64,000 nucleotides of DNA, taken from assembly GCA_003868215.1 (NCBI GenBank), contig QWDQ01000071.1:48905-112904 (forward strand), read 5' to 3'. Below, one piece after another: positions 10,946-22,309 of this stretch. The notes below the pieces were generated by a model that was not told the origin of the DNA, did no database searches, and was given only the letters and a program-made list of their open reading frames with translations. The translations under genes and the position numbers were made by a program. The number at the start of each line of letters is the position of its first letter. The first letter of the stretch is position 1. Source of the stretch: Pseudophaeomoniella oleicola (Eukaryota > Ascomycota > Eurotiomycetes > Phaeomoniellales > Phaeomoniellaceae).

Positions 10946-13900
10946 ATGGCTGAAGCTACGACAGCATCATTGGCCATCGCCATTGTTGCTCTAATCTTAA
11001 TCGCTCTTCTGACAGTCCCGGGGAGTATAAAAAGTTATCAACGTCTCACAAGGCAGAAACAGTATCAAGAGGTCACCGAAAAATATGAGGATGAGGACGG
11101 CGTTGCGGTAGAGGATTCTCAGGCTGCTTTCTCGACATTGATCTCCCGCATCTTGATCTTGGTCCTAGTTGTCCTGGGAGACGCTGTCTCTTTAGTTGGC
11201 GCGATCCTGGCAACACTCCGTCCAGATGCGAAACTCCCAGTGGAATCATGGTTACAATTCGCTGCTTGGGTAAGTTACGGAGTAACCAATGAACGATGTA
11301 TGCTGACCTGTTCGTAGGCTTTTTTGACGCTCCAAGGCACTGCTACCTTTATTGCATCCCCCTATTTTGAGCAATCGGAACTGGGCCTCTATAGCTTCTT
11401 CTCATCAGCCATCTTGATTGCCGCAATCGTCGTTGAGAATGTCTTCTTGTTTTCCATTGGCGCCATCCCGGAACTGCGCAATCTGCACATAACCTTGACC
11501 GCGGTCCAGCTAGGTGTGGCATCGATTCTACTGGTCACCAATGTATGCATTCCCCGACGTCCGGATGTTTACGTTGACGGACAGATCGTGGATCGCATGA
11601 ACACGGTCTCCATTCTCGGAAAAATGAGCTTTGCATGGCCGACAGCAGTACTAGACAAAGCGGCCAAGGTCGCTAGCCTAGAGGTATCAGACCTTCCAAA
11701 GCCACATAATCAGTACCGCGCAAAGACCCTCCGTGAAAGCTGGGAGAAGATTACTCCCAGTGATCCGGTCTGGAAGAAAGTTATCAAATCTCACCGCGTT
11801 GCCTTGACTCTCCAATGGATCCTTACGGCAATTGTAAATGTGACGAATTTTGGACCCCAGCTGGTTCTATTCTTCATCCTACGCACGTTAGAGGACCGTG
11901 ACGCCGGCTTTAATGTCGCAGGTAAATTGTGGGGCCTGGCCGCAGCACTTGGTGCGGTCGTCGCGGCCACATCGTGGATCGAGTCCTGGATGTTTTGGGT
12001 TTGTTTCTCTGGGCTCGGCATTCCGATCTTTGAACAGTTGGCTGCTGTCGTCTTTGCAAAGGCGACGAAGAAGAAAGATGTCAAAGGAACCAGCAAGAAG
12101 AAAGACAAAAGCGCGGCCGATGGAGAAGCACATATCAATGAAGGCGCAGGTCAGAAGGGAGAGGACCTCGCCGGAAAGAAGGCAGACGAGGAAGAAGACG
12201 AAGATGATGAAATGGCACAAAAGACAAAACAAAGTACGATCAATCTCATCGCAGTTGATGCCAAGCGCGTCGCAGATTTCACGAGCTTCAACTACATCTT
12301 CTTCGGAAGTGCGGTCAAATTGATAGTTGCAATTGTCTTTTTGGTCAATCTCATCGGTTGGATTCCGTTGCTTTGCGGCTTTGTTATACCGGTCTTCGTC
12401 ATACCTGTCAACATAGTGGCGGCCAAACGGTATGCTGCGGCTCAGGATAAGCTGATGAAGACTCGAGATTCGAAGATGGCTGTTGTTACCGAAGCTCTAC
12501 AAGGAATTCGACAGATCAAATTTTCAGCCATGGAAAAGCAATGGCAGAAGAAAATCATGGATGTTCGACAGACCGAGTTGAACACCCAGTGGAGAGTCTT
12601 CCTTTACGACACAACGCTCATTGGCATTTGGATTCTTGGGCCCGTCCTCCTAGCTGCTGTTTCTCTCACAGTCTACGCTATCATGAATAGACGATTGAAT
12701 GCTTCAATAGCATTTACCACAATATCAGTCTTCGACTCCATAGAGATGGTCTTGGCGGTGATTCCCGAGTTGATGACGGAATTTCTTGATGCCAAGGTCA
12801 GTGCGGAGCGTATTGACAAATACCTATTCTCGCCAGACAAGGAACAAACCACCGAGGATGGAGATTCTGTGGCTTTCAAGGACGCAACGGTAGCTTGGCC
12901 GAGCGATGATGCAGGACAGGATGAGAATCGCTTCCTTTTGCGAAATTTGGACATCCAGTTCCCACTGGGAGAATTGAGCGTTGTCTCTGGAAGAACCGGT
13001 TCTGGTAAATCCTTGTTGCTCGCTGCAATCCTTGGTGAAGCAGAAGTCATCGAGGGCAAATTGACAGTCCCAAAACCGCCACTGCCAGAAGAACGTTATG
13101 ATGACCAAGCGAACAAGAGTAACTGGATTATTCCAGAATCAATCGCTTATGTATCACAAATCCCGTGGATTGAGAACGCTACAATCAAGGACAACATCCT
13201 CTTTGGTCTCCCAGAAGATGCGGAGCGTTATGCAAAAGTCAAAAAGTTCTGTGCGCTTGAAAAAGATTTCGAGATGCTTGCGGATGGGGAATTGACGGAT
13301 ATTGGCGCGAATGGAATCAACCTCAGTGGAGGGCAAAAGTGGAGAGTATCATTTGCCCGGGCGTTGTATTCCCGGGCTGGCATCCTGGTACTTGACGATA
13401 TCTTCAGCGCTGTTGATGCTCACGTGGGCCGCCACCTGTTCGAAGAGGCCCTGACCGGCGAGCTCGGGAAAGGACGGACCAGGATCCTTGTAACTCATCA
13501 TGTCGCATTATGTTTACCCAAGACAAAGTACTCTGTCTTGTTGGAAGACGGTACAGCTCAGTATGCTGGTACTGTTGAGGAGCTGCGCAGTACGGGTGTA
13601 CTAAAGGAGATCCTGGAGCATGGGGTTGAGGAGGAAGAGGATCTGGAAACTGAAGACCATGAGCACGCTGTCAAGATTGACGACGGCGGAGGTCTTGCCA
13701 AGATGATGACTAACGCTTCTCAACGATCCCGCAGGGATTCTCGACTTCAATCCAATGGCGAGAATGGTATCAATGGCAATGGTGCACCCAAAAAGGCAGA
13801 CAAGCCAAAAGTATTCAACGAACAGGAAAAGCGAGAGAAGGGTGCAATCAAGTTCACAATCTATATGGATTATATCCGCTCTTCTGGCGGCCTACGGTAA

Positions 13901-15825
13901 GCAACGTCGGTTTCACAAACAAATATCTACTGACCATAACCAGATATTGGACCTGGATCGCATTTGTCTTCCTCTGCTCTGGGGTTGTCATTCTCGCTCG
14001 ATCCGGATGGCTCACGAATTGGACTCGCTCTTATGCGACCGAGTCGTATCCACAAGTCAATGCCTTTGTGAACCAGAAGTTTGTCCTTTACGCGAAAGAG
14101 AGTCTGAAGTCGGCCACTATCGATCACAGTCTTACTTACTACCTCGGCGTATACGTGGCCATCTCTGTCGCTTGGTGCCTCATATGCACTTCCCGTTATT
14201 TCTTCATCTTCTGGGCGTCAATCACAGCGTCGAGAGTACTGTTCGAGAATTTAACCTATGCTGTCATCCGTGCTCCCTTGCGGTGGCTCGATACTGTCCC
14301 TGTCGGCCGTATTCTTAACCGTTTCACAGGCGACTTCAACATGCTGGATTCTAGGATTTCAATGGATCTTGGCTTCATGCTTAACAATGTCATGACTTTA
14401 ATCAGCGTGATCGTTGCTGGATTTTTCGTTTCACCGTGGATGATTTTGTTTGCGGGTCTTCTTCTGGCTGTTTGCCTGCGCTTTGCCGTACGATATCTGG
14501 CGGGGGCTCGCGAGGTCAAGCGGCTCGAATCGACTCTGAAGTCTCCCGTTTACGAGACGTTTGGCTCAACCTTGGTCGGGATTGGCACCATTCGGGCCTT
14601 CGACAAGGTCTCGACTTATGTTCAACGGATGTACACCAAGATTGATCAGCACAACCAAGCCTACTGGCATTTGTGGCTGTTCAATAGATGGCTGGGATTC
14701 CGTTTAAACATGGCCGGAGCAGTATTTGCGGTTGTAACGGCCTTCTTGATTGTCAGCATCAAAGGAATCGATGCGCCATTAGCGGGTTTCGCTCTGTCCT
14801 TCTCTCTGGAGTACACTGCTGCTCTGACCTTTTGTCTACGTCAATACGCCAACGTCGAACTGGACATGAACGCGGCAGAACGTATTGTCGAGTACTCCAA
14901 CATTCCAATTGAAAAGCAAGAAGGGGACCCTGCACCAGCCGCGTGGCCCACCGAAGGGAAGTTGGAAGTCGAGAATCTTGTAGTCAGTTACGCACCTGAC
15001 CTTCCTCCGGTTCTCAAAGGGCTTAGCTTCTCGGTCGAACGCAATCAACGTGTTGGCGTAGTTGGCCGTACCGGGGCTGGGAAATCTTCTCTCACCTTAG
15101 CACTGTTCCGCTTCCTGGAAGCCCTCGAAGGATCCATCCACATCGATGGTATCGACATTTCTAAAATCACTTTGTACGACCTTCGTTCCCGTCTCGCCAT
15201 CATCCCACAAGATCCAGTACTGTTCTCCGGCACAGTCCGCTCCAATCTCGATGCCTTCGACGAACGCACAGATACTGAGCTCCGTGACGCTCTTCAAAGA
15301 GTCCATCTCGTCTCAACCACTGGCACAGCGACTCCTAGCAACGCCACCGCAGGTTATTCAGCATCCCGTACGGATCCCGCCGTGTCCACCAGTGACGATG
15401 ATAAAAACTCCAACATCTTTTCCTCTTTAACCTCCAAGATATCTGAAGGTGGCCTCAACCTTTCTCAGGGTCAACGTCAACTCCTCTGTCTGGCTCGTGC
15501 CATCGTTTCGCGGCCCAAGATCATGGTGCTCGACGAAGCTACCTCTGCCGTGGACATGGCTACCGATGCCCTTATTCAACGCAGCATCCGCGAAGAGTTC
15601 ACAGATAGCACCCTTCTCGTCATCGCCCATCGTCTGAGCACGATCGCAGATTTCGACAAGATCCTCGTCATGGGAGAGGGCAAGGTCGTCGAATACGACA
15701 GTCCTCCAAACCTGATGAAGATTGAAGGCGGCATTTTTAGAGGTATGGTCGAACAGAGCGGAGAAAAAGATGAGCTCGAAGGTATCATCTTCGGTCATGC
15801 TAGTACTAGCGACGACCAAAAGTGA
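10946..15825 (+). CDS. Full-length ABCC (MRP-type) ABC transporter
   Basis: ATP-driven exporter of conjugates, bile-acid-like anions or drugs, at the vacuolar or plasma membrane. Exons are 10946-11269, 11318-13896 and 13944-15825 (introns of 48 and 47 nt); the product is 1594 aa. An N-terminal hydrophobic TMD0 (ASLAIAIVALILIALL and LISRILILVLVVLGD) precedes TMD1. NBD1 has Walker A GRTGSGKS (about 666), signature LSGGQ (about 776) and Walker B ILVLDDIFSAVDAH, with Asp instead of the catalytic Glu, usual for ABCC NBD1. TMD2 is followed by NBD2: GRTGAGKSS (about 1342), LSQGQRQ (about 1472) and IMVLDEATSAVD with an intact Glu. A Lys/Glu-rich insert lies inside TMD1 (about 250-300). Closest yeast relatives are Ybt1/Bpt1/Vmr1. 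The substrate cannot be read from sequence. Confidence 0.95.
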
Positions 15826-16417
15826 AAAAGGGTTGGAAAGTCCCGAAGAAATTTTTTGTACGTCTGTAGATTTTGTCTATTTTAGTTTCTGGTTGTCTTT
15901 TTTAAATGTTTATAGAAAAAAGGAGATGATACAGGAAAAAGGAGGAGTATAAAATAAAAAACTGTTATATCTTTTTCTCCCTCTCTTGAACGTTATATTC
16001 ATGCTCGGGTGTCTTGCATTCAAAGTTTATAGTAATTGTCTAAATTAGATAGGATACACGGAGGTAAATATCTAACTACGTTGCTGCTCCTCTTTTTTTA
16101 GATTCTTCTTTTGCAGTACGGACTCCGTGTTCAAACAGAGAGAGGTATATTTACAAGGCCTTGCAAGATTAAGGATCATGAGATATTACATTAGGTACGT
16201 AATACCTAGGTACCTATAGGGCATACTATAGAATTCTCTAGATCTATACATACACAATGAGGATTTTTTCTTTTTTTTTGTATGTGCCGACTTCGTAGCT
16301 ACCTACCTAGGTATGTAAGTCTTTCAAACGAATTTCGATTGCAGTGGAATCATCAGGATCAGATTTGGCTTCGCTTCAAGTGTATCCATAGGATCTACTA
16401 TCATGTATTTATTTAAA

Positions 16418-16427
16418 GGGGGGGGGG
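16418..16427. repeat. G10 homopolymer
   Basis: Ten G residues followed by T-rich sequence with three near-repeats of TTTAATTTT. Confidence 0.8.
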
Positions 16428-16479
16428 TTTATTTTTAATTTTTAATTTTTTAATTTTTTTTTTGAGAAGCTAGATAGAC

Positions 16480-16498
16480 AGCCAGCCAGCCAGCCAGC
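16480..16498. repeat. (CAGC)n microsatellite
   Basis: Five CAGC-type units flanked by TAGATA sequence. Confidence 0.75.
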
Positions 16499-16781
16499 TA
16501 GATATATTAATAGATCTCATTTAAAAAAATAAGTTGAGGTACTTGTTTGCTTAGATTAGAAACCTGTGCATGATTGATTACCTTTTATTATCTAAGGTAG
16601 GTAAGAAACAAGAATGTTTGATTTTATGATGTATATATATATAGAGGACAGAAAGACAGAGAATACTTGCAGACACACAACCGTTAACTAACTCTCCTTT
16701 TTTCTTCTCCTTTCTTTCGCTTTTCAGCGGCAGAAGAAATTAATCTCAGGGACGGGCTCTAATGGTGGATTGTAGGAGCTA

Positions 16782-16817
<36 letters not shown>
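16782..16817. repeat. (ATG)12 microsatellite
   Basis: Twelve uninterrupted ATG units in non-coding sequence. Confidence 0.9.
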
Positions 16818-16820
<3 letters not shown>

Positions 16821-17369
16821 AGAAGTGGGAGAATTACAATATATGGAATACTGAAGGGGTTTCAGGGGGCGGGGGGGAGATGTTGTTAGTGTGGTGAGTG
16901 TTGGCCTCGTGTAGGCACTATATGGACCATCCGGGGTCTGGCGTTTAAACGGGTTGCAGGTGAGGAATGAAATGGAGGGGAAATGGGATGAAAGTTTGGG
17001 GAGAGATGTAAAAAAGCAGTATTCAATGGATAGAATTTGGAATTCGTTAGCTACCTACCTAGGAACGCTTGAGGAAGGGAGCCAGATAGGATGGGATGGA
17101 ATGGGATGATAAGATGTCTGCGATGTTCTCTTTTTATTTTTTTGGCTTTCCTTTTTCGGGTTTCATCGTATCTAACTAAGTTACTCCGTCAATTTGATAG
17201 ATTTTTAACCTAGGTACCTAGGTAGAGAGACCCATGGTAGGTGCAGGGGAACCTTGGCTGTCACATTCACTGAAGTTGAGATTCGCGTAGAGGGAGATGT
17301 TTTCTGTGGCAGGCTATGTGGTTCCTGCGACTTATTGGCGTCCGGGGAGACCTTTCGTGGAAATAGAAA

Positions 17370-18687
17370 CAAGTTGATTTTGGGCATTTGTAGGATTTTC
17401 CAGCCGTATAGAGAAGTCAACGTCTTTTTCAGCACTTTCCTCCCAGCTCTTCACGACGTTCCCAATATCATTTTGGTGTGTCAGTTGTTTCTAGTGGAAG
17501 TCTTTCTGCCTTTTTGGAGCAGGGCTCCGATGCCACTGATACTTTGACTAACGAAAAGGATCCTCGGTTTCCCAGCGTCATCCGCATCCGCATCACAGCT
17601 ATTCCACAATTTTCTGAAGGATTGTAAGCAGGCGTCTACGCTCAGACATCTCATCCTCGTCTAGCCCATCGAATAACCAGGTAGACTTTTGGGAGTCGTT
17701 CCACAAGCTGGGTCAGAAGCTGTATGGCGGATTCCATGGAAGCCAGGGTCATTTGGCCACTACTTTGAGACCTGGCGTAGGAAAAGGGGACAAGATCATG
17801 GTGATGGACTAAGAGCTGGCCAAGAAGACTCTTGAGCACAGAAAGACATGTGTCTCGTTCGGAGTCCTCTTTGCAATAGAAGTAGCCTGTCTTAGCCGCT
17901 CCATCACCGTGTATCTGAACAAGACTTGCTTGTCGATGGATTAAATCGGTGTGATTCCCAAGTCGTTCCAAAAAGCCTCCAAACGTTGTTGGGAAATCCT
18001 TCCATACAGAACGGAATACTTGACGCCAGGCTGTCAGCCAAGTTAGTCAAATCCAACTATAGAGTCAACGGTAACACACATTTGCTGTAGAAGAAACGGA
18101 CGGCTTTTCTGTGTGACTCAAGTATGTCTTCATAAATGAAACCTAAGACTTTCTCCATGCCATTATCTTTTTGGAAGAGCTCCTCCTACTGTTGTAGCAG
18201 TGACGTCTCACCACCTATCCTCTCGTAGGCTTCCAACAAAGCGTCAAAAGAGTCTGCCTACGTACTTCCCACCTGTATGAGTCTGGTATCAGCAATATTC
18301 CTGACTGTGCACGTTACCATTCGATAACCAAGGACGTCGAGAGCTCAGAGGACATGACCCAAGGGACCACCCCGTTCGACCAAATAACTGACAACAAGCA
18401 CACTTCGATGACGAGTGTGCGCACTCACCTGTAACGCAAATTCCACGAGACCCCAGAACTAATGCCAGGAATTCCGAAGAATTAAGGAATGTCTCTATTA
18501 CCTTGCCAAATTGCTCCACAGCTTCAGGTAAGGATTGGATGCGGCGAAAATTTCTCATCAATTTCAAATCTTCGTGTCGATCCTGTATTTTAGCGATCTC
18601 GTGCCACAGGCTGTCTAATGTTGTGCCTTCAAACTCTTTCTCTTCTTTGGCAGTCAGGCGCTTCTTGAAGTCAGAAAGCGCCACATC
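17370..18687 (-). pseudogene. Decayed NACHT/STAND (NLR-like) gene lacking its P-loop
   Basis: Relic of a fungal NACHT-domain protein, a family of STAND NTPases linked to non-self recognition. The N-terminal module is clear (LSDFKKRLTAKEEKEFEGTT; FGKVIETFLNSSEFLALV) and, after a probable intron near 18290-18430, so is SFDALLEAYERIGG. Lesions on the minus strand: TAG at 18258-18260 before ADSFDALL; TAG at 18186-18188 before EELFQ; a direct jump near 17890-17912 from QASLVQIH to TGYFYCKEDSERDT, so the roughly 70 residues that carry the GxxGxGK P-loop are gone; a frameshift near 17671 splitting KVYLVI from DGLDEDEMSERRR (Walker B); and TAG at 17599-17601. Weak similarity (NDIGNVVKSWEE) continues to about 17370. 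Both early TAGs could be CAG after C-to-T change at CpA, the RIP context. Family assignment is from memory of conserved wording. Confidence 0.8.
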
Positions 18688-20071
18688 AAAAAATGCCGGC
18701 AGCCATTGTATCCTCGCTCTTCCTTCGCAATTCTAGCTGACTTGACTTAAATGAAGCAGACTGCTTCGGTAGGTAGAAATTGCGAATGTGGAGGAAAAGA
18801 GCAGGAGGACGGCAGGACGCCGGCAGAGGAAAGTGTACTTATCGGCGGCCTTGGGCAGCAGGACTCGAAGAACAACGAGACATATCTTTCTGCGGTCTAA
18901 CTTCCTTCCCTCAGATAGCAGATCAAGGGCGCAGCCGCACCCGAAGGGTGTAGATCGAGGATGCATAGCCAACAGCTTGAGAATACGTGCCCAAGGCGTG
19001 ATTACATTGCAGCGCAGCCTCGCAGATACACATCCTCTGTGATGCGCCAATTCCATTGTATTTTTCTTTTCGGATTTTGTTTGATAGAGCCTTTAGACGT
19101 ACAGTAAGTGGAATCATCTCGTGGCGTTTCTTAACACAAGACAGCCTTTGTATACGAGTTGACCGAATTTCAAAAATGTTCCTGGTTCCACAACAGGGAG
19201 CGTTGCCAGGACCTGCTTGTGATTACTACTGCATCGAGCTATTCGTCATCACATCAAGAGATGCTGACCGATTGCTGGCAATCAAAGAACGACTTTGTGT
19301 CTGCTTCTTCATCTTTACCAATTTTGAAGGTGGAAAGACGGGACTTGACAAAACTAGAATGTCAAAGACGAATTAGTAGTTAATCAGGCTTTAGAGCGAG
19401 AGTGCAACTCTTCGAAGTAGACGCACATGATGCGAAATAGTTACAGCCAATTTTGAGTCAATCTGAAAAGGGAGATCCGAAAGTGTCAAAAAATAAATCC
19501 TTCTTTTTTAGGATAAAACTTTCATAGGTTAATTGTAACGTGAGGTTTGAAAGGGCCTGCATGTATAGCAGCACTTACATCACTGTTCTCTACTCTAACT
19601 ATATTGTCTAAAGACTAGCAGTGGCTGTTTTTGGCTCGAAATATCGCATCTGAAACGTTTACCAGACTCGGTCGTGTCGTTTCAATGCCGAACCCGGCAG
19701 TGCAAAGAATGGAATCTGTTTTATATCCAACCGTTTAACGCCTTCTCGAAGTGTATGAGAAGATCGTAGAGAGTGCTGTAGCAAGAAGCACTGTTGGTCT
19801 ACATAGATCGCACGCGCCTAAGAGGAGCCTGGCGGCTATTTTAGAGCTATGCCTGATATCGTGGTGGCCTGCGTTGCTTTAGTATCTTGGATAGTAGATG
19901 AGAGGTGATATGTATAGCGAGCCGGTTCCAAATGATTGTGTCCTTTATTCAAATAGACATATTTCTTGGGGGGCGATCAATACTGGTATTTTCGAATCCC
20001 CTAGAGTTTTCCTCGATAAATTGTTACCACATCTTCTATATATACATATATCTTTCCTTGAACTCCTCGAT
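18688..20071. other. Gene-free accessory stretch
   Basis: No supported gene. A minus-strand open frame of 107 codons (18733-19056) and a plus-strand one of 106 (19056-19376) show no known motif. Upstream DUF6914 promoter sequence probably lies in the last few hundred bases. Confidence 0.5.
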
Positions 20072-20644
20072 ATGGTCTCCGATAAGAAACGCCTCTACAT
20101 AGCGCTGTACCCCAGCGGCGTCGTCAACAACGAGGAGCGAAGGTCCGTCCAGCTGCCCTCCCCTCTCCGTTAAATCTCCTAACGCTTTCCCATATACCAC
20201 TGGGGCTTCCTCGTGGGCCCGAAGGTAGAGAAGAAGGCCGCAGTCCCCGGTATGCGGTACCATGTGAAGAACCGGCCAATGGGAGGTTGGGGCTATGAAG
20301 AGGTGCCACTAGCCAACGTGCAAAGCACCAACAGCCTACTGGCGCGCATTGTGGTCGCGAAGATCGAGGATGAGGCCCGACTTATTGAGATCCTCCGCTC
20401 TACGCCCATTGTCCAGAATGATCCCGGCTGGCGCTGCCGCTCGTGGGTTGCGGACGTCTTGAATCGGCTGGCGGCCGACGGCAAAGCTGTCGGCACCGCG
20501 CAGTTGGACTGGAGTAGGATCGAAGTGCTAGCACGTGACTATGTCGCGCAGAAGACGGCTGCGGGCAGGTATAGCAGGGCAGACCAAATGCTTTTGCCTA
20601 AGCCGACGTGGGACATGCTTGAGAATAAGGAGACAGTACCTTGA
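20072..20644 (+). CDS. DUF6914-family protein, probably broken at the intron acceptor
   Basis: Member of a fungus-specific family of unknown function that occurs in many copies per genome. Exon 1 (20072-20142) begins MVSDKKRLYIALYPSGVVNN. Exon 2 encodes YHWGFLVGPKVEKK, YHVKNRPMGGWGYEEVPLA, DPGWRCRSWV and ends at 20644. The inferred intron, 20143-20193, has a GTCCGT donor and a good branch site (CCTAAC), but it would end in CAT where CAG is expected: TTTCCCAT then A-TAC-CAC. No alternative AG restores the frame without losing the conserved YHWGFL segment, and reading through meets TAA in the intron. Either the gene is disabled by one substitution or splicing is non-canonical. About 173 aa if spliced. 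Family name is from recognition; function unknown. Confidence 0.65.
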
Positions 20645-20713
20645 AGTCAAAGGACGTTACCGACTACTATAGTTGTAGAGCAGCTCTCTCGACAGTGGAA
20701 TGATGTCCGCCGC

Positions 20714-21601
20714 TTATAGATCCCCCCACCACTTCTGCCGCGTGATCTCCATCTTCAGCTCCTCAGGATAGGCATCTAAGAACTCAGTCAGCACGTCCTG
20801 CCATGTCTGGCGTGTGCGGTTGCCATGCCACGCCGCCGTGTACTCCCAGTAAGCCGGATACCAGCCGGCGAACTCCCAGTCGATGATTCCAACGACTAGC
20901 CCATCGTGCACGAACACGTTGAAAGGGTTTAGGTCACCGTGTGTGAACACGGGCGCCGGCCACTCTCCATCCTGCCGTGCTGCCATGGATTTAATGTCCT
21001 GCCAGTCCTGATCCTGATCGTCATCGCGCTCTGGGTGCTCCTCCGGCCGCAAGCCCTCCCGCAGCCACAGATGAAAGGCTTGTATGTTTTCAAAGGGCCC
21101 GAAACGTGGGCGCGAGCGAGGGATGCGCGCATCGCGCAGCGAGCCGCCGGTACAGCTCTGGACGCCTGCGCCAGGCGGAGGGGGAAGAGCCCGTAGCTCG
21201 GCGAGCATAACACGGAGCTGTTTGAAGATAGCTCGGAGCTGAGTGGTTGAGAGGAGGGGCCAGGCCCTGGCGAGCGAGACCCCCTGGATGCGCTGCATGA
21301 CAAGATACGCCTTGTTTCTATGGACGAAGGCGCAGTGGACGCGTGGGACGGGTAGGGATGTGTTTGCAGCGATGAATTGCAGCGTCGCGGCTTCGGTCAG
21401 ATGAACAAAGGGGCTCGTCTTAACGATCAGGTGCTTGGAGATGGGAACACAGGGCCCGTCGCGACGGTAGAGGTGGGCGGTCGTTTTAAGGGCGATAAGC
21501 GTTAGAAGGCGACGAAAGACGGTGTTATTGACTGCTAGATGACTAGTGCCTTGGTGTTGGATACCTGTGGTGTCCTGGGCTTCAACATATGGGTCTGGCA
21601 T
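20714..21601 (-). CDS. APH-type phosphotransferase family protein
   Basis: Single-exon, 295 aa, with the fold of aminoglycoside phosphotransferase and choline kinase. Fungal members are numerous, act on unknown small molecules, and should not be read as antibiotic resistance. Motifs: KTSPFVHLTEAATLQFIA (lysine-containing N-lobe), LVMQRIQGVSLARAW hinge, catalytic THGDLNPFNV (about 224-233) and metal-binding GIIDWEFAGWYPAYWEY (about 241-257). A low-complexity DDDQDQD stretch lies before the catalytic loop. Convergent with the DUF6914 gene, 69 nt between stops. The nucleotide context is more GC-rich than the AT-rich flank. The frame is intact and key Asp and Asn residues are present, so it is probably functional. 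Confidence 0.85.
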   Translation of the reverse strand: MPDPYVEAQDTTGIQHQGTSHLAVNNTVFRRLLTLIALKTTAHLYRRDGPCVPISKHLIVKTSPFVHLTEAATLQFIAANTSLPVPRVHCAFVHRNKAYLVMQRIQGVSLARAWPLLSTTQLRAIFKQLRVMLAELRALPPPPGAGVQSCTGGSLRDARIPRSRPRFGPFENIQAFHLWLREGLRPEEHPERDDDQDQDWQDIKSMAARQDGEWPAPVFTHGDLNPFNVFVHDGLVVGIIDWEFAGWYPAYWEYTAAWHGNRTRQTWQDVLTEFLDAYPEELKMEITRQKWWGDL

Positions 21602-22309
21602 AGCGAGGTTGATTGGTGGGTCGTTCGGAGGTAGAAGGTAGAAGCATGCTTTGATCTGCCGAGGCGGCTATTGTGATACGGTTTTATGTAATGAAAGATG
21701 TTCCGTTCGAGAGGTCAGGATTGGTTGTATACGGTAGGTTGGCTGAATTTGAATTACAGGAGAGGATCGGAATTTCTACAGTGGTAAGATAAAACAGTGT
21801 CCTAAGTTAACATTCATCGAATGTTTCTTGAAAGCAAGAGGACTCACTAGATTTTGACACATATCACATCGTATATAAGACTCTACGTAGTAGATCTGAT
21901 GCGGGACCCGATGCGGGGACCTGATAACGGGCATGAGCGATCTATACTGCTCACGTGATGCTGTAAGCTTGTTGAAGGGTTTTGTATTTATTTAATTAAT
22001 TAGGTGACAAGGTGATTGTGACCTGCAGCGGTATGCAAGCACAAAATACGGTAACAATTCTCTTGGAGAATCGGAAGGAAGTGAAATGCAATGGAAGTCC
22101 TTGGCTTGTGGAGTGGAGTGGAGTTCCGGATGTAGACACGGAATGAGTTACGGAAATCTAGTTTGTACTATTATGTAGAACATACGGTAAACAACATATG
22201 AAAAATGATAATGATAATAGTAATGGGAGTTTTTTTATCTATTTAGCTTAACCATACCTAGGTAGGTACCTAGCCGAAGCATTGTATGATACAAGGGACC
22301 TGAAACTAT
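21602..22309. other. Intergenic region upstream of the APH-type kinase
   Basis: About 700 bp, AT-rich, with an 18-bp interrupted palindrome TACCTAGGTAGGTACCTA at 22255-22272. It holds the kinase promoter and the 3' flank of the glutaminyl cyclase gene. No gene seen. Confidence 0.6.

Larger units (their letters stand above)
15826..17369. other. AT-rich, repeat-rich gene-free region
   Basis: Begins with the transporter 3' UTR. Long A/T runs, a G10 tract, CAGC and ATG microsatellites and several CCTAGG-containing palindromes (16204, 16300, 17051, 17208). No gene seen. It marks the edge of the accessory stretch. Confidence 0.7.

Noticed and set aside
18733-19376. Two open frames of about 106 codons near the NACHT relic
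   Set aside because: No family motif, no splice or start context, and they overlap on opposite strands.
20714-21601. Antibiotic-resistance gene (aminoglycoside phosphotransferase)
   Set aside because: Only the fold matches; fungal members of this superfamily are widespread with unknown substrates.
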